Positions 42,224 through 53,667 of a DNA stretch of 64,000 nt are shown one piece after another. A program made the position numbers and the translations under genes. Source of the stretch: Apophysomyces variabilis (Eukaryota > Mucoromycota > Mucoromycetes > Mucorales > Mucoraceae); NCBI GenBank assembly GCA_002749535.1, contig MZZL01000137.1, forward strand, positions 332,345-396,344. Reading direction: 5' to 3'. The notes below the pieces were generated by a model. That model was not told the origin of the DNA and made no database searches. It saw only the letters and a list, made by a program, of their open reading frames with translations. Each line of letters starts with the position of its first letter. Position 1 is the stretch's first letter.

Positions 42224-44712
42224 CTACTGGTTTGCTTCTGATCCTTCTGTGTCCTGGATCGTTTCATAACCAGCACGTCTGCGCCTGTAGAAGCGATAGA
42301 TCGACCATCCTCCAAATCCGACTAAACACAGTACAAGAGGAGACATCGTACGGACAAGCTCTCTGATTGTTTCCAAAGGTAAGCCTAAGAAACCGCGTGG
42401 TACAGGCATTAAGACCGTATCAATCTCCATCAAATAACCTTTCGTTAGATTCGCTCTACCGAGAACACGCGCATGAAACGTATTAAGACCTTTAAGCTGT
42501 ACCATCCACAAACCGTATCCAGCGTCGCGGATGATAACCAAGTCTTTTGAAGATAATGTAGGAAATTCATAACCATTATAGAAGGGAGCTTTAAGAATGT
42601 GCAGTTTCGCGATGCGCTGCACGTTTTCCTTATCATTCAACAGTGCGTCAAAGTCAATGCGATCGAATGCTCCGTCTGTGGGCACTAAAAGAGTGTGACC
42701 TTCTGCCAGCTCGGATATGTTGGCCTGCTTTAGCAATTTTTGCATTGCATGTGCTTCAATCGCTGTGAGTAGCTGAAAATGCGTAATTTGGACAGTACTG
42801 GGAACCAGCACCTGATCTAACTTGTGCACAACACCATTGGAGACGATCCTGTCGGTGCTCCTAACCGTAGCATCCCCCATCCGTATCCTGCCACCTGTGC
42901 CTGTGATATTGGTGCAAACGTTCGCCAGCGTATTGATAGCCAGCTGAGCGGTCTGCATCTCCTTCCCGTAGAGCAGTGCTTCCGCCGCATGGTACCGAAG
43001 AACTGATTGAAGGTCATTCTTGCCCAGAGGATGAACAAGGTATTTGGCCACGAGCCCTAACTGTTGAAACGCGTCATTGGTAGGAGCAAACACCGTGATA
43101 CCTCTTGCTGATCTCATTTCATCGATCACCCCTGAGACGTATAAAGTAGCGACAAAAGTTGACAATTCCAGATCAAGCACAAGACTGGTCAAGATATCCA
43201 CGGGAAGCGTCAGAGGTTCGGATATCTGATAAATCATGTTTCTGCTTTGTGCTAGAATCTGCTCAGCACTCTGAGGATATCACCGCCATCTCAACGTACC
43301 CAAGCTGTTAAAGACGCGTGACCGTCCGAACCGGATGGACTGGTCATCCTTCGTATCGCTATTTTCCCTTTCTCTGGACTTAGTGTAAACGGGTATTCTC
43401 TGCGATTGCCCCGCCAGTTCCTCGGGGCGTAATTCGGAAGGAAGTAGCATGCCGTCTTCCAGATACTCTGGATACCATGAAGCATTCAGAATGTGATACC
43501 GTAGCCAGTCTTTTTTGATAATGTTTGGGATCGTATCTTCGTTTAGAACGTCGTTAGGTGGCACAAGAAACGAATAGAACCTGTCCATGTGGGAATCAAG
43601 ATAATGACCTAAGTCGTACGTGTCGATCAAAGACACCATCTTGGTCGCGTTGATTCCGTACAAGTATTTCCGTGTATCAAAGGTTAGTGAGTCTGGAATC
43701 AATCCATCATCAAGTATATGGATAACCCCTTTCACCAGAGAATAAGTGGATGTGCGCAGATTACATTCTCCTTACCATTCGATGCCAACCAATCAGTTTC
43801 GACGACAGGAACATTATTAACGGTGATAGCATCCTGGCTTGATTCAATGATAATAGGCTCTCCTGTCAGAGTGTCATCTATTATACAATTTGCAGGCCTT
43901 AGGATTCTCTACCGAGCCGGTATCTGTTAGACTTACATGCTGTTTTTCCTTCTGGAATATCCGCAATGTAGAGAGGGACGCCGAGAGTTGTATAGTTTAA
44001 GATTCGACCTAGGTCCTGCCGGCCATATTGGGATACCAGGTACGTTTCTTCTACGTCGTTGAAGTAATGCAGCAGATACTTCTTCGGAACGAAAACCGTA
44101 AATGGTCGAGCTTGATCCAGCAGCTCTTCCAAAAGCGCTGTTCGCAACAAGTCGTAGTATTGTTTGTGATCTTTCATTAAGCGTCGACCTATGTCCATGC
44201 GTCAACAAAGCAGGTATCCTGTCTGTCCACTTGCCTATGGTTTCAGGGGGCTTCAGGACACGGTCAATGGCGTGTATGTACGTGTTCCTATTCACAGAGA
44301 TATCTTTCGTTACGACCTGCGCTTCATTAACAATGAGTGTTCTTCCTAGAATGCCGATACGAGTGAATTTCAAACGTTGACCTTCGTTATTAGGAAGGAA
44401 CCCCGGACGAACGTATAACGATTGTACAATCTCCCCATGGTGGAAATCTACGGATTTCTTTCCGGACGGTAATATATGGTAAAGAAGAGTAGCTTCGTCG
44501 ACATTTCCATCCAATGCTTCGAATGCTTCGTTGACAGGAGCAAAAAAGGTACCTGCAGGCAGCCGGTTTATTCGTGGTACCAAGCGTGTCCGCTGTAGGT
44601 GTCCAATCAACGTTTCAAAACGAGGATCTTCTGACAAGACATCAATAATAGTCTTGTAAGCGAGTACATTAAAGCCCAGAATGGAGAAAATGAGGAGGGT
44701 GGGTACGAACAT
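42224..44712 (-). CDS. Multi-FAS1 (fasciclin) type I membrane protein
   Basis: A 762-residue secretory-pathway protein. Exons read 44712-44235, 44188-43937, 43877-43776, 43728-43300 and 43251-42224, totalling 763 codons with the stop. The start MFVPTLLIFSILGFNVLAYK is a signal peptide. At least four FAS1 modules follow, each with the paired motifs of the fold, for example AGTFFAPVNEAFEAL with HAIDRVLKPP, and RGITVFAPTNDAFQQL with GVVHKLDQVLVP. Near the C-terminus MSPLVLCLVGFGGWSIYRFY is a single membrane span followed by a basic RRRRAGYE stop-transfer and a short cytosolic tail. The family mediates adhesion or lipid/ligand contacts at the cell surface or vacuole. The first intron uses a GC donor. 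Other short AG choices near 43270 and 43910 give frameshifts; the boundaries used restore frame. Confidence 0.88.
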
Positions 44713-45873
44713 GACGAAGAACAATTGGCTTATGTCGAAAGAGACAACGAAAAATTGATAATAGTAGCACGTGCCCCTTTGACGTTGTCAATACGCTCAG
44801 CTCTTTTTTTTTCTTATGTTAATGTGTTGTGAAGGACAATCATGCTCGGCGGTTTCAAACAGTTTGAGGGCGCATCTTTTTTTTTTTCTTTCTGCGATAT
44901 TATATTAAGCCGATGCAGCGAGTCGGTAAAAGCCCTACTGCACTAAAGCATTAAACCGCCGCAGCTTCCTACGTGGAAGCGTGACAACCAACGTAACAGG
45001 ATATTATTCCAGAAAAGAACGTCGCGGAACATCCTTCCCCTGTGGTAGCGAGGGCTGTAATCTGTGAGCAGTAGAAATGTGAGAGCGGACGTTTCCGAAA
45101 GCAGGATCCGTTTTTTAAATGAACCGTGTTAGTAGGGGATTAAGGGATGAAACAATTGATATGGTTTGCTGAGATTGTTATTATCTCGGCCAGCAACACA
45201 AGACTTGTTGTGTTTGATAAGCTATAAAGAGACACAGACAGAGATAATGTATATGTGCCGCTGTTAGATTAGCGTCTTTCCTTTGCTGTTTGGTCACTTT
45301 GAATCCCAGGTCAGTAAGCAAGTTCGTAACACAGGGGAACACCAGAACAGCAGGATACGCATTCACATCGCAGTTTCCATTTTTTTCTTTAAACATCACG
45401 AATTCCTTTTAGTCAGGGAGATAGTAGTTTACGTTAAAGTGATTTTTTTTATGCATACACTGCATATGCCGCATACAGAAATATCGAAATCTTGTTCTCA
45501 TGTTTTAATTCAACTGTTTGGGTGAATACATTAAGAGGCTGAACTTGTTCTTGTGTCACGTTCACTATGGCTCAGCTTTTGCGTTAATCGGAAACGTAGG
45601 AATAGGTTACATCATTTCCATAGTAGATGTAACCAAGGTCATGTAGGTATGGTTATGCATTAACAACAGCAGCGTATGGCTTCCACAGGGTGATTGTTGC
45701 AATCGGCAGGGAACAGTTCTTTGCTTTCACTAGAATCATGGATGCTTAGCTCATCATCTTTTCTCTATGTAGATTCAATATTCTTATTATTTCTTATTGT
45801 AGGTAACTGCTGCTTCCTAATTTAGTACATCTCCTGTGGCAAATAATGATTTGAACGACGCAGGATTATGTTA
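44713..45873. other. Intergenic, no supported gene
   Basis: About 1.2 kb upstream of the FAS1 gene start. No supported gene; the open frames are short and featureless. Confidence 0.5.
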
Positions 45874-46306
45874 AAAGCACATCATGCACGGTATGTTTCT
45901 TATTGGTAAAAAGTTTAATAATAGTTTATATTCGTATGCTGCTTATTGCTTTAGGGCAGAGTCGCATATGTAACGGAGAGAACATGAGGTATGTCCGATT
46001 TTCGCCCCCTTGCTACTGCATGCAATTTTTGGTGCGGAAAATCTCCGCGGTAATCCACCCTTCAGTTTCCCTTCACCAGCTCAGTAGTCGTNAAAGCACA
46101 TCATGCACGGTATGTTTCTTATTGGTAAAAAGTTTAATAATAGTTTATATTCGTATGCTGCTTATTGCTTTAGGGCAGAGTCGCATATGTAACGGAGAGA
46201 ACATGAGGTATGTCCGATTTTCGCCCCCTTGCTACTGCATGCAATTTTTGGTGCGGAAAATCTCCGCGGTAATCCACCCTTCAGTTTCCCTTCACCAGCT
46301 CAGTAG
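45874..46306. repeat. 214-bp direct duplication flanking an assembly gap
   Basis: 45874-46087 and 46093-46306 are the same sequence at an offset of 219, separated by a few bases and the N at 46092. Such a perfect tandem copy abutting a gap is the signature of unmerged contig-end overlap. It is probably not real, though a genuine tandem duplication upstream of the STIMATE gene cannot be excluded. Confidence 0.85.
46092..46092. other. Assembly gap (single N)
   Basis: Joins the two copies of the 214-bp duplication, so distances across it are not reliable. Confidence 0.95.
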
Positions 46307-46339
46307 CATACCCCCCCCCCACATTCTCATATAATAATA

Positions 46340-47337
46340 ATGCCGTTACCGGGAGAAGAAGACGATAGTGAGGCTGGTTGCAAGCTCATGGATTCTTTTG
46401 CTATTTTCATCCAGCTTTGCCTTGCCGGTGCTGCATTTTCCACTCTCATCATTAAACGGCAAAGAGAAATACCACAACGTCCTATACGCATATGGTACTG
46501 AAAATGGGAGCATATCAAGAACTGAACGATTTCGACAGGACATTTGATGTAAGCAAGCAACTACTCGGCGGGATCGTGATCCATTCACTCAATGTTCTTG
46601 CTGCATCTGTTTTCGGAGGATCAGAAGGGGAACAACGGAATCCGTGTGTATGGTGAGCCCTTGTTTACACTTAGCACAGTCATATACCTAATGACAGTTT
46701 TCTTTTTTGCAGGTATTTCCTGAACATTTTTGTCGATACCACTTTGGGCGTTGTGATTCTGTGGGGTGTTCTTAAAGGGTTGAAAAAGCTTACCCGTATA
46801 GAAAGTGGTGTTTATGGTGAACCTCCACTCCAAGCACAGATACGTAGATGGTCGACGCAATTGGCTATCTATATCATTGGTTTAATTATTATGAAGGTGA
46901 TTGTGGTGGCCATTTTCCATCTTTGTCCATGGTTGGAAGGCTTTGGTCGATGGGTGCTTCAATGGACGATGGGCAACTACAAACTACAGATTGTTTTTGT
47001 TATGCTAATGTAAGGATGATGATGCGCATTTATCATGACAGATTATCTGACAGGTTAGGAACAATTTAGATTCCCACTCGTCATGAATGTCATCCAATTC
47101 TGGATCGTGGACACTATTGTAAAGCATAAGGCTACAGAATCAATTTATCTGGCTTCCGATGAAGAGGTTTTGCTTACGGCTGATGATAACGATGATGAAG
47201 AACTCGTAACAGCTGATCATATTGAAGGCGAAGAAGAAGCATACTTCTTGACGAGACCTAAAGCAGATAGAGTGATAACGACGTCTCCATCTAATGACGT
47301 TTTACATGGTCAACGAACAAGTGGCGATTCACGGTGA
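46340..47337 (+). CDS. STIMATE/TMEM110-family membrane protein
   Basis: A 277-residue multi-pass protein. Exons 46340-46494, 46539-46652, 46713-47009 and 47070-47337 give 278 codons with the stop. About four membrane spans are visible (FAIFIQLCLAGAAFSTLII, the span from about LLGGIVIHSLNVL, LNIFVDTTLGVVILWGVL, LAIYIIGLIIMKVIVVAIF). The segment RNPCVWYFLNIFVDTTLGV with downstream GNYKLQIVFVMLIFPLVMN is the conserved core of the family. In animals STIMATE acts at ER-plasma membrane junctions in store-operated calcium entry; fungal members are often labelled vacuolar membrane proteins. The C-terminal tail is acidic (DDNDDEELVTADHIEGEEE). A C10 run lies just upstream of the start. Confidence 0.85.
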
Positions 47338-47823
47338 AGCCGCCCCTTTATTGTTATATTTTGAAATGACATGTAACTACTGTAATTTCTTAAACTTGTA
47401 CATTTCTTGCCTATGTTAATTGTTGTTGCGCATGCAAATATTTATTGCTTGGAACTATGCAGTTCCAAACACTCTCATTGTCTATTGCGAATTTTGGACA
47501 CGCAAGCATCAAAATTATAATATGCAGAGAGAAGATCGGCAAATGTATTACATAAAATCTGTCATAGTTTTATTGACGCTGCCATGTATGCAAAAAAGAA
47601 AAACCATGCTCTGAAAATAGGAGGCTGCAGGAAGAAGTGCAGTATGCACCGCTAGACTTCCTATCCTAGAAGAAGAGATGAAGATGCCAAACACAGGAAA
47701 ATAGAGAAAGGGGGTTAAGTTACGTCATGTGAAGCTGAACACCATTGTAGAAAACAAGTACCTTCCTCCTGATGTTATATTCAACGTTTCTTCTTGTACT
47801 CTACTCTTTCTCTGTACATTCTC
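47338..47823. other. Intergenic
   Basis: About 490 bp between two same-strand genes, the STIMATE 3' side and the promoter of the next gene. No supported gene. Confidence 0.5.
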
Positions 47824-48818
47824 ATGAATCATAGCTACTCATATCCGCCTTACACACCACGTGTCGTGGAAGCCGAAGCATCTTCTTTATCATCAGCAAC
47901 GTCGTTCTCCGATGTCTTGGAGCTTGAAGAAGAATCAAATTCATATTGCCCACATACCCAACAGCTTGATCTAGCGTCATTATGCGCAATACCTTTGACA
48001 GAAGAGAACTTACAGATACATACTAACGCAGTAAGCATTGTTCGAAAGAGTGCAGACCATCCTTTTTCCCTTTTACCCGTTACTTATATTGATTATTGAC
48101 ATAGTACACCTCTACTTTGAAAAGGCAATATATCGAGTCTTTTGTGGAATCGCAGATAACGGTTCTTGAGCGAGAAAGAAAACTCGAACAGCGACGTCGG
48201 GCAGAAATCCGATCTATGATCCCCCTGGATGTCCAACAACTCGATGAGAATTTGATACAAGATCATGTTGCTAGACCAAGCCGATGGTTGCATAAACTTG
48301 TTCGAAGGACTGCTTCAGGACATAAAAGGAGAACTGTGGATGTGCCCTCTTACCAACAGTACCAGGAAGAAAAAGCCAGCATGATCCACCACGGATTGCA
48401 CGGTCTAAGCAATGCTAACTTAGCTTATGCACTTTGTGGAACACAACAAAGTTTGGCATCCATATTGTTCTCCTCGAATTTACCACGAGGCCCTAAACGC
48501 GATTCTGGGATAACTTTGTTTGCTAAGCCTATGTCACTGTCGAAAAGCTCTACTGAATCAAAACCGAGAGGTACCCGACGTTGGTCCCTAAGAAGCCGTA
48601 ACAAGGTCAACTCCGAGTTTCTTGCATTAAAATATCCAAAAATGGTGCGAATGCAGGCTCTACGTGAAGCGGCCATTCAGATCTTATCTATGGAATCCGT
48701 ACTGGACGAGGAGTTGGCGCAGTCAGCAGCAGATATATCGGACGTCGGCATGAGCTGTTGTTGTGACAATCATCGGTGCCTACGGTTAGATAACAATGCA
48801 CAAACTTTCCAATTCTAA
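47824..48818 (+). CDS. Uncharacterised protein
   Basis: A 306-residue protein from exons 47824-48030 and 48105-48818 (GT-AG intron, 307 codons with the stop). The N-terminus is Tyr/Ser/Pro-rich and acidic (MNHSYSYPPYTPRVVE). The middle has a charged helix (ESQITVLERERKLEQRRRAE) and basic patches (KLVRRTASGHKRR, TRRWSLRSRNKVN). A short Cys/His cluster (MSCCCDNHRC) sits near the end. No signal peptide or membrane span. I do not recognise a domain. An upstream in-frame ATG at 47794 is possible. Confidence 0.7.
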
Positions 48819-49854
48819 TTGGCATTTTCAAAACTTATCATTCGTTACAAAAATTTCACATTCACGTTATGAAAGTTGCAACGTTAGGAAGCATTTCTTA
48901 TGCTACGTTTATGTCTTTCAGCTGCGTATTAATACACTCACAAAAACCCTATTTTCCTTAACGAGTTTGTCTGGGAGGCGCTAGTGGCAAACTTTTACGT
49001 CACATTTAACCATTCAAAGCCCTTATGCCGGTGGCTAGTTATTAGACAATCATTCAAGATTCTGTCAGAATTTTGTCTCCTGGGGTATTCAGGAGAGTTG
49101 TAATTCAATTCATGTTTTCTAGCGTGCCATTTATTATCGGATGAAGTGGGTTATATAAACAAAATCGGCAGGTCGATGATCCATTAGACTACTGATACAA
49201 AGCAGCTGCGTAGCAGATCCATAACTATATTATATGATCTCCACCACATGCGACATTCCATAGTGGAGCTGTTCAAAATCATTCATGCTGTAGCATTAGC
49301 ACAAACTTTGTGTCTACTGCATAGAAGTCTATTGACCGGTTTTTGATCCACGTTCCAACTTGACGCCAACATACAGCGAACAGCTCCTGACGAAAAAGAA
49401 CTCTATGTAGCATCAGTATAACCTTAAATTGTTGAAGCTTCCTTTTTCCTCCGAGGATTTGTACAGTACATTTCCTCCCTTCATCTGTGCTAAGTAAAAT
49501 ATGTGCCCATTGATGCCGTTTCAAACTATTCACACAAACGGAGAATGATTCTTCCCATTAAGTACATGGCTTAAACATGATTTTCAGCATTTCCAAACGA
49601 CAATTAAAGAAAACATTCTACGCCCAGATAGCCCTCACACGTGATACGAATGAGATATAGAATAACGAGCCATGAGACAATAAGATATGTCAGCAATGTG
49701 AATAAATTCATTGACTGTATGATGATTTTACAAATGAAGATATAAGAGAAAAGAAGAAATTAAGTACATCTAATTGTCATATCGAAATCTAAACTTAGCC
49801 GTGAGAAGTCGGTATGCACACGGAAGAAAGCAAGTAAGTTCTTCCCACCCCTTT
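48819..49854. other. Intergenic between convergent genes
   Basis: About 1 kb of AT-rich sequence. The 49279-49533 frame is unsupported. I see nothing else. Confidence 0.5.
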
Positions 49855-51995
49855 TTACATGCCCAGTAACCCGCTGAATTGGCTAGCATATTGCATCGGC
49901 CGAACACTGGGATGTGGCTATATTAAAGTAGTAAGGTTTGTCAATTGTCCCCTTCTCAACTTCTCCTTATTTCTACATACCACTGCCTCAAATGTCACAT
50001 AATCGAGCTTCATGTCGGGCGTAATGTTGATCCATGCACCTTTATTGCCCACAGTATCACTAACAAAGGATTGTTGAATACATGCAAAATTGCCCGATGA
50101 CACTTACCAATAGTTCGGTGCAGAGAATACCGTAACACACCGCCCCTCATGTTCAATCACATATCCTTCCTCTTTGACTTCGTGACTTCGAATTAGCATA
50201 TCTAATACAAAGATCAGTTAAATACAGGTGCGGTTGTAATTAAATCACGGCTTACCTAGGTTATTCTTGTCCAAGAAATTCTTGGTAACGTCCGGACCAA
50301 ACTGAATACCAACACCACGCTTGCTTGGCTGTCTGCCCGGTTGAGGCTGAGGATCCGACCATAATAATTCACACATGAGACCTAAAAATGCAAAAAGGTT
50401 ATGTTCAGGTGGTTATAATTCTGCATTTACCTTCGTTTCCGGGCTGGCGAACAGCAAGACGATCGATTTTGCGGATATCGTCCAATGTTACATCGTCTTT
50501 CGAGAAAAGTCCACCATGAACAACCATTATTTTGTGCTCAATAACATGTGCCAAAGGCAAGGCATTAAACGTCTCGGAAAACAGCTAAAACAGAGGCTTT
50601 GTAAGTTATATGCACGAAAAAAGAGATAAATCAGACAAACCTTAAACATCATTTCGCTAAATTTCGCTTTCACTTCACCTTCGAAGCCATAAACTTTGTT
50701 CATGTTGTCGGTTTCGTGGTTACCGCGAGCTAGGTAGAGTCGGTCGGGATAAAGCCACTTGTAGGCAAACAAGGTGAGAATCACTTCAACTGAGAAGCTA
50801 CCACGGTCCACAAAGTCACCATTAAATAGATAAGCATGTTTTGGCGATGGATAGCCATTCGTTTCAAAAATATTGATGAAATCGTAAAATTGACCTGTAT
50901 AATGCAATAAATTAACATAATGCGAATTGGAAATCGGCAAGAATGAACGCACCATGAACGTCGCCGCAAACCGTTAATTTGCCATCAGCTGGTACCTTGA
51001 CATCGATCAAAGAAGGTTCCTTCATCATCATGCTGCGGACAGCCAAAATGATCTACATACAGCGTTTGAACATATCCATTGTGAACAATACATTAGGCAT
51101 ACCATAAAAGCAAACTTCTTGTGGATTTTCTTCTGATCTTTGAATCTTTGAATCATCTGTTTCACAAATTCTTCGTCGATCGTCTTCGTTTCCTCGTTTA
51201 TTTTCGGCCCGTCGTACGTTGCGTCCACATCTAGAAATACATTAGATTTTTTATCCAAAGGAGCAAGTGAAGCATACTAATGGTATCTGCGTCCAAAGAA
51301 TCAGCCACGCTAGGAATTCGGTCGTCGTGCTAATTTGAAAAGAAAAGTTCTATTAAACTGACGTCGCCTGGATTGTGTGACGAACCTCAATAGCTTTCTC
51401 AAACTCAATTCTTTTGACAATCTTTGCGCATTCATCCAATTTTGCCTTTGCGTCTTTATCCCCGGGGGCACGCTTCACGACCTAAAGTACAAATGTTAAA
51501 TGGTAGAAAATGATCGCCAACCCGCATACCATTTTGAGATCCTTCAAGGCTTCTTTGAATTTTCCGAGGGCCATATTCGCTGAAGCACGGCGATAGTTCG
51601 CCTACCATACGACGTGAGAATTCTGAAACGGAAACTACAAGATTAAATCGGTACCTTTGCCAAGGTCGGATCGATGGTCAACGCCTTGTCAGCATCACTA
51701 TTATACGCGATCAGAACAAGTACTAGGATAACACAACCTTACGCGATCGCATAACCATAGGATTCCAATTTCAAGTGGCAAAAAGCACGGTTTGTATAGT
51801 AGGTAGCCACATTTGGATTGGTTTCGATGGCCACGGTATACTTCTCAATCGCTTCAGGAAAGCGCTTTGCTACCCAGAACATTAGACCGAGACCGATCAA
51901 ATCGCTGTACACTCACCCGCAAATAGAGCATTTGCCTCGGCCTTGATCTTTTCAGCCTTGATCTTGTTTTCTTCCGACACCGAATTGATTGACAT
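49855..51995 (-). CDS. PPT1: Serine/threonine protein phosphatase 5
   Basis: A TPR-containing PPP-family phosphatase in about 14 small exons. The start [20 protein letters not shown] at 51995 leads into three TPR motifs ([54 protein letters not shown]), which in the family bind the Hsp90 C-terminus and inhibit the enzyme. The catalytic domain has all metal and phosphate motifs in order: [46 protein letters not shown] and VFSAPNYCD. The C-terminus reads [20 protein letters not shown]. Introns split GDVHG from QFYDF and the NYC codon, all resolving in frame. It is expected to act on Hsp90 clients and cochaperones. The TPR plus PPP order separates it from PP1, PP2A and PP2B. Confidence 0.95.
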
Positions 51996-52614
51996 GACAC
52001 TAAGAAACGTTTGCAAACCCCGCACATCATTGAAAAACGATGAAATTCAGGGTCGGAGTTCCGATAGGGCAGTTATTGGCAACTCAGTAGGAAAAGGTAT
52101 AAGTTCGGTCTTAACAGAATCTCTATGTATATTGATGGTCTTGGTGATAATGGCATCTGTTGTATAAAAGCGTATAGACATTATATACTTACATATCATT
52201 GTTTAATGGTACTTGTGCATTCTGTAATACGAACTCAACCCCATGTGATCGTCATGTAACCTAAGGACGTTAAAGCTCTGCTTCAAAGTATAGGTTCAAT
52301 TAGTTTGTGTCAGCCTAGAACATGCTAGCCAATGCCTTACTGTACCATGCGTAATATTCTGCATTGTAAGTGATTATAATTGAAAAGGCAAGTCGATTGC
52401 TGTGCGTGCAGGATACTATGGCGTTCATTGGACATGAAAGTGTAGTGCATACCTAACACTGAATGTAATATATGAAACATTACACAAGAGAAGACGAATT
52501 AAACAATTTGAATAATGAGGATTGGGAATCTGTTATTGGAGACAATTAGTGTAGAAGAAGGATAAATGGAAGTTACTGCTATCCATGGTATTGCACAATT
52601 CATTTGTAAAACGA
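51996..52614. other. Intergenic / PP5 upstream
   Basis: About 620 bp upstream of the phosphatase gene. The plus frame at 51943-52167 is a shadow of exon 1 and its flank. No supported gene. Confidence 0.5.
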
Positions 52615-53042
52615 TCATGGCCATAGATTGTTCATGTGGAAGAGATTTATAAGGAACACTCTCCGGAAAATGTCCCACGGCGTACCAGATAGTATTTTGT
52701 ATGCTACTTCCAATTGAAGGTAATCCTGGTTACAGCTAGAATACACAACGGAATCATTGTCTAAGTCTGCATTAATCCAGACACTAAAAGGATTCTCAAT
52801 GAGAACCACACAAGATCCAAAATGAAGAAGTCCAGTCTTATCTTCAATGTATAATACAGCAAAGTATATGTCGGACTTCTATAACATGAATGAATGTTAT
52901 CTCATTATGGATAACAGTTGCATAACAAGTCTGATGACATTGAAAAGTACTAGTCAAAGTGGAAATGCTGTAAATGGCAGTGACTAAGCAACGAAGAAAA
53001 ATATAACCCTTAAGCAGTTGAACAACTTACGGCGACGACCAT
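52615..53042 (-). CDS. Small two-exon gene of unknown function
   Basis: A 91-residue product from exons 53042-53031 (MVVA) and 52878-52615. The donor GTAAGT directly follows ATGGTCGTCGCC, and the acceptor TTATAG precedes AAGTCCGAC. The total is 92 codons with the stop, and the frame is open throughout. The product reads KSDIYFAVLYIEDKTGLLHF, then CVVLIENPFSVWINADLDND, and ends HMNNLWP, like the N-terminal beta-rich start of a larger protein. It may therefore be a fragment of a formerly longer gene. I do not recognise the family. Confidence 0.45.
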
Positions 53043-53667
53043 ACCGTTAGCTATTTATTGCTCAGATAACTGTCAGTAAAATAATCCCGTTTGATAAATT
53101 ATCTGCACCACTTCTCTAAGTACGAGCTTTTTTTTTTGAAAAAGAAAACATTGCGAAAATCGGACTTTAGTTTCACGTAACATTTGTTCTGCAGAGTCGT
53201 CCACGCTACGGGCAGTGCGATACAGGACATACACAGGCGCGTAGTTAAAGCGCACACCAAATAGGATACGCCCAGAACGGATGAAAATAATACAACTAAA
53301 ACTGGTATAGTTAATTCGACGGTGGATCAATTGAGTGGTGCAAATAAGCTCATCTTATTCAAGCAGGAATTGTCATAAAAGGTTGAGCGTCTCTTTTTTT
53401 TTCCCTTGCGTCCTTTTCTTTCTGCGCGGCTTAATTTTCCTTGCCCTTTTTCCCCCAACTGCGATTTCCTTTTCATCCACTACAGTTTCAATACAACACC
53501 TCATTCTGTCATTTTCTATCCATCAAGGTGTCTCATTGTGAGTGAATGATCCTTTAGAATATCACCGACTGTTCAAAATTAACGTGGGAGGGTTAAATCA
53601 AAAGTGCTTTTTATAATTACAGTAACGATCGTGAGATTGACAACATTCATATAACCGCAAACAAATC
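53043..53667. other. Intergenic, upstream of LARP4
   Basis: About 620 bp holding the divergent upstream sequence of the small gene and LARP4. T/C-rich near 53390-53450, consistent with a promoter or leader. No supported gene. Confidence 0.5.

Noticed and set aside
43270..43940. Apparent frameshifts in the FAS1 gene suggesting a pseudogene
   Set aside because: The first acceptors tried gave the wrong frame. The acceptors before 43251 and 43877 give normal 48-59 nt introns and restore FAS1 sequence.
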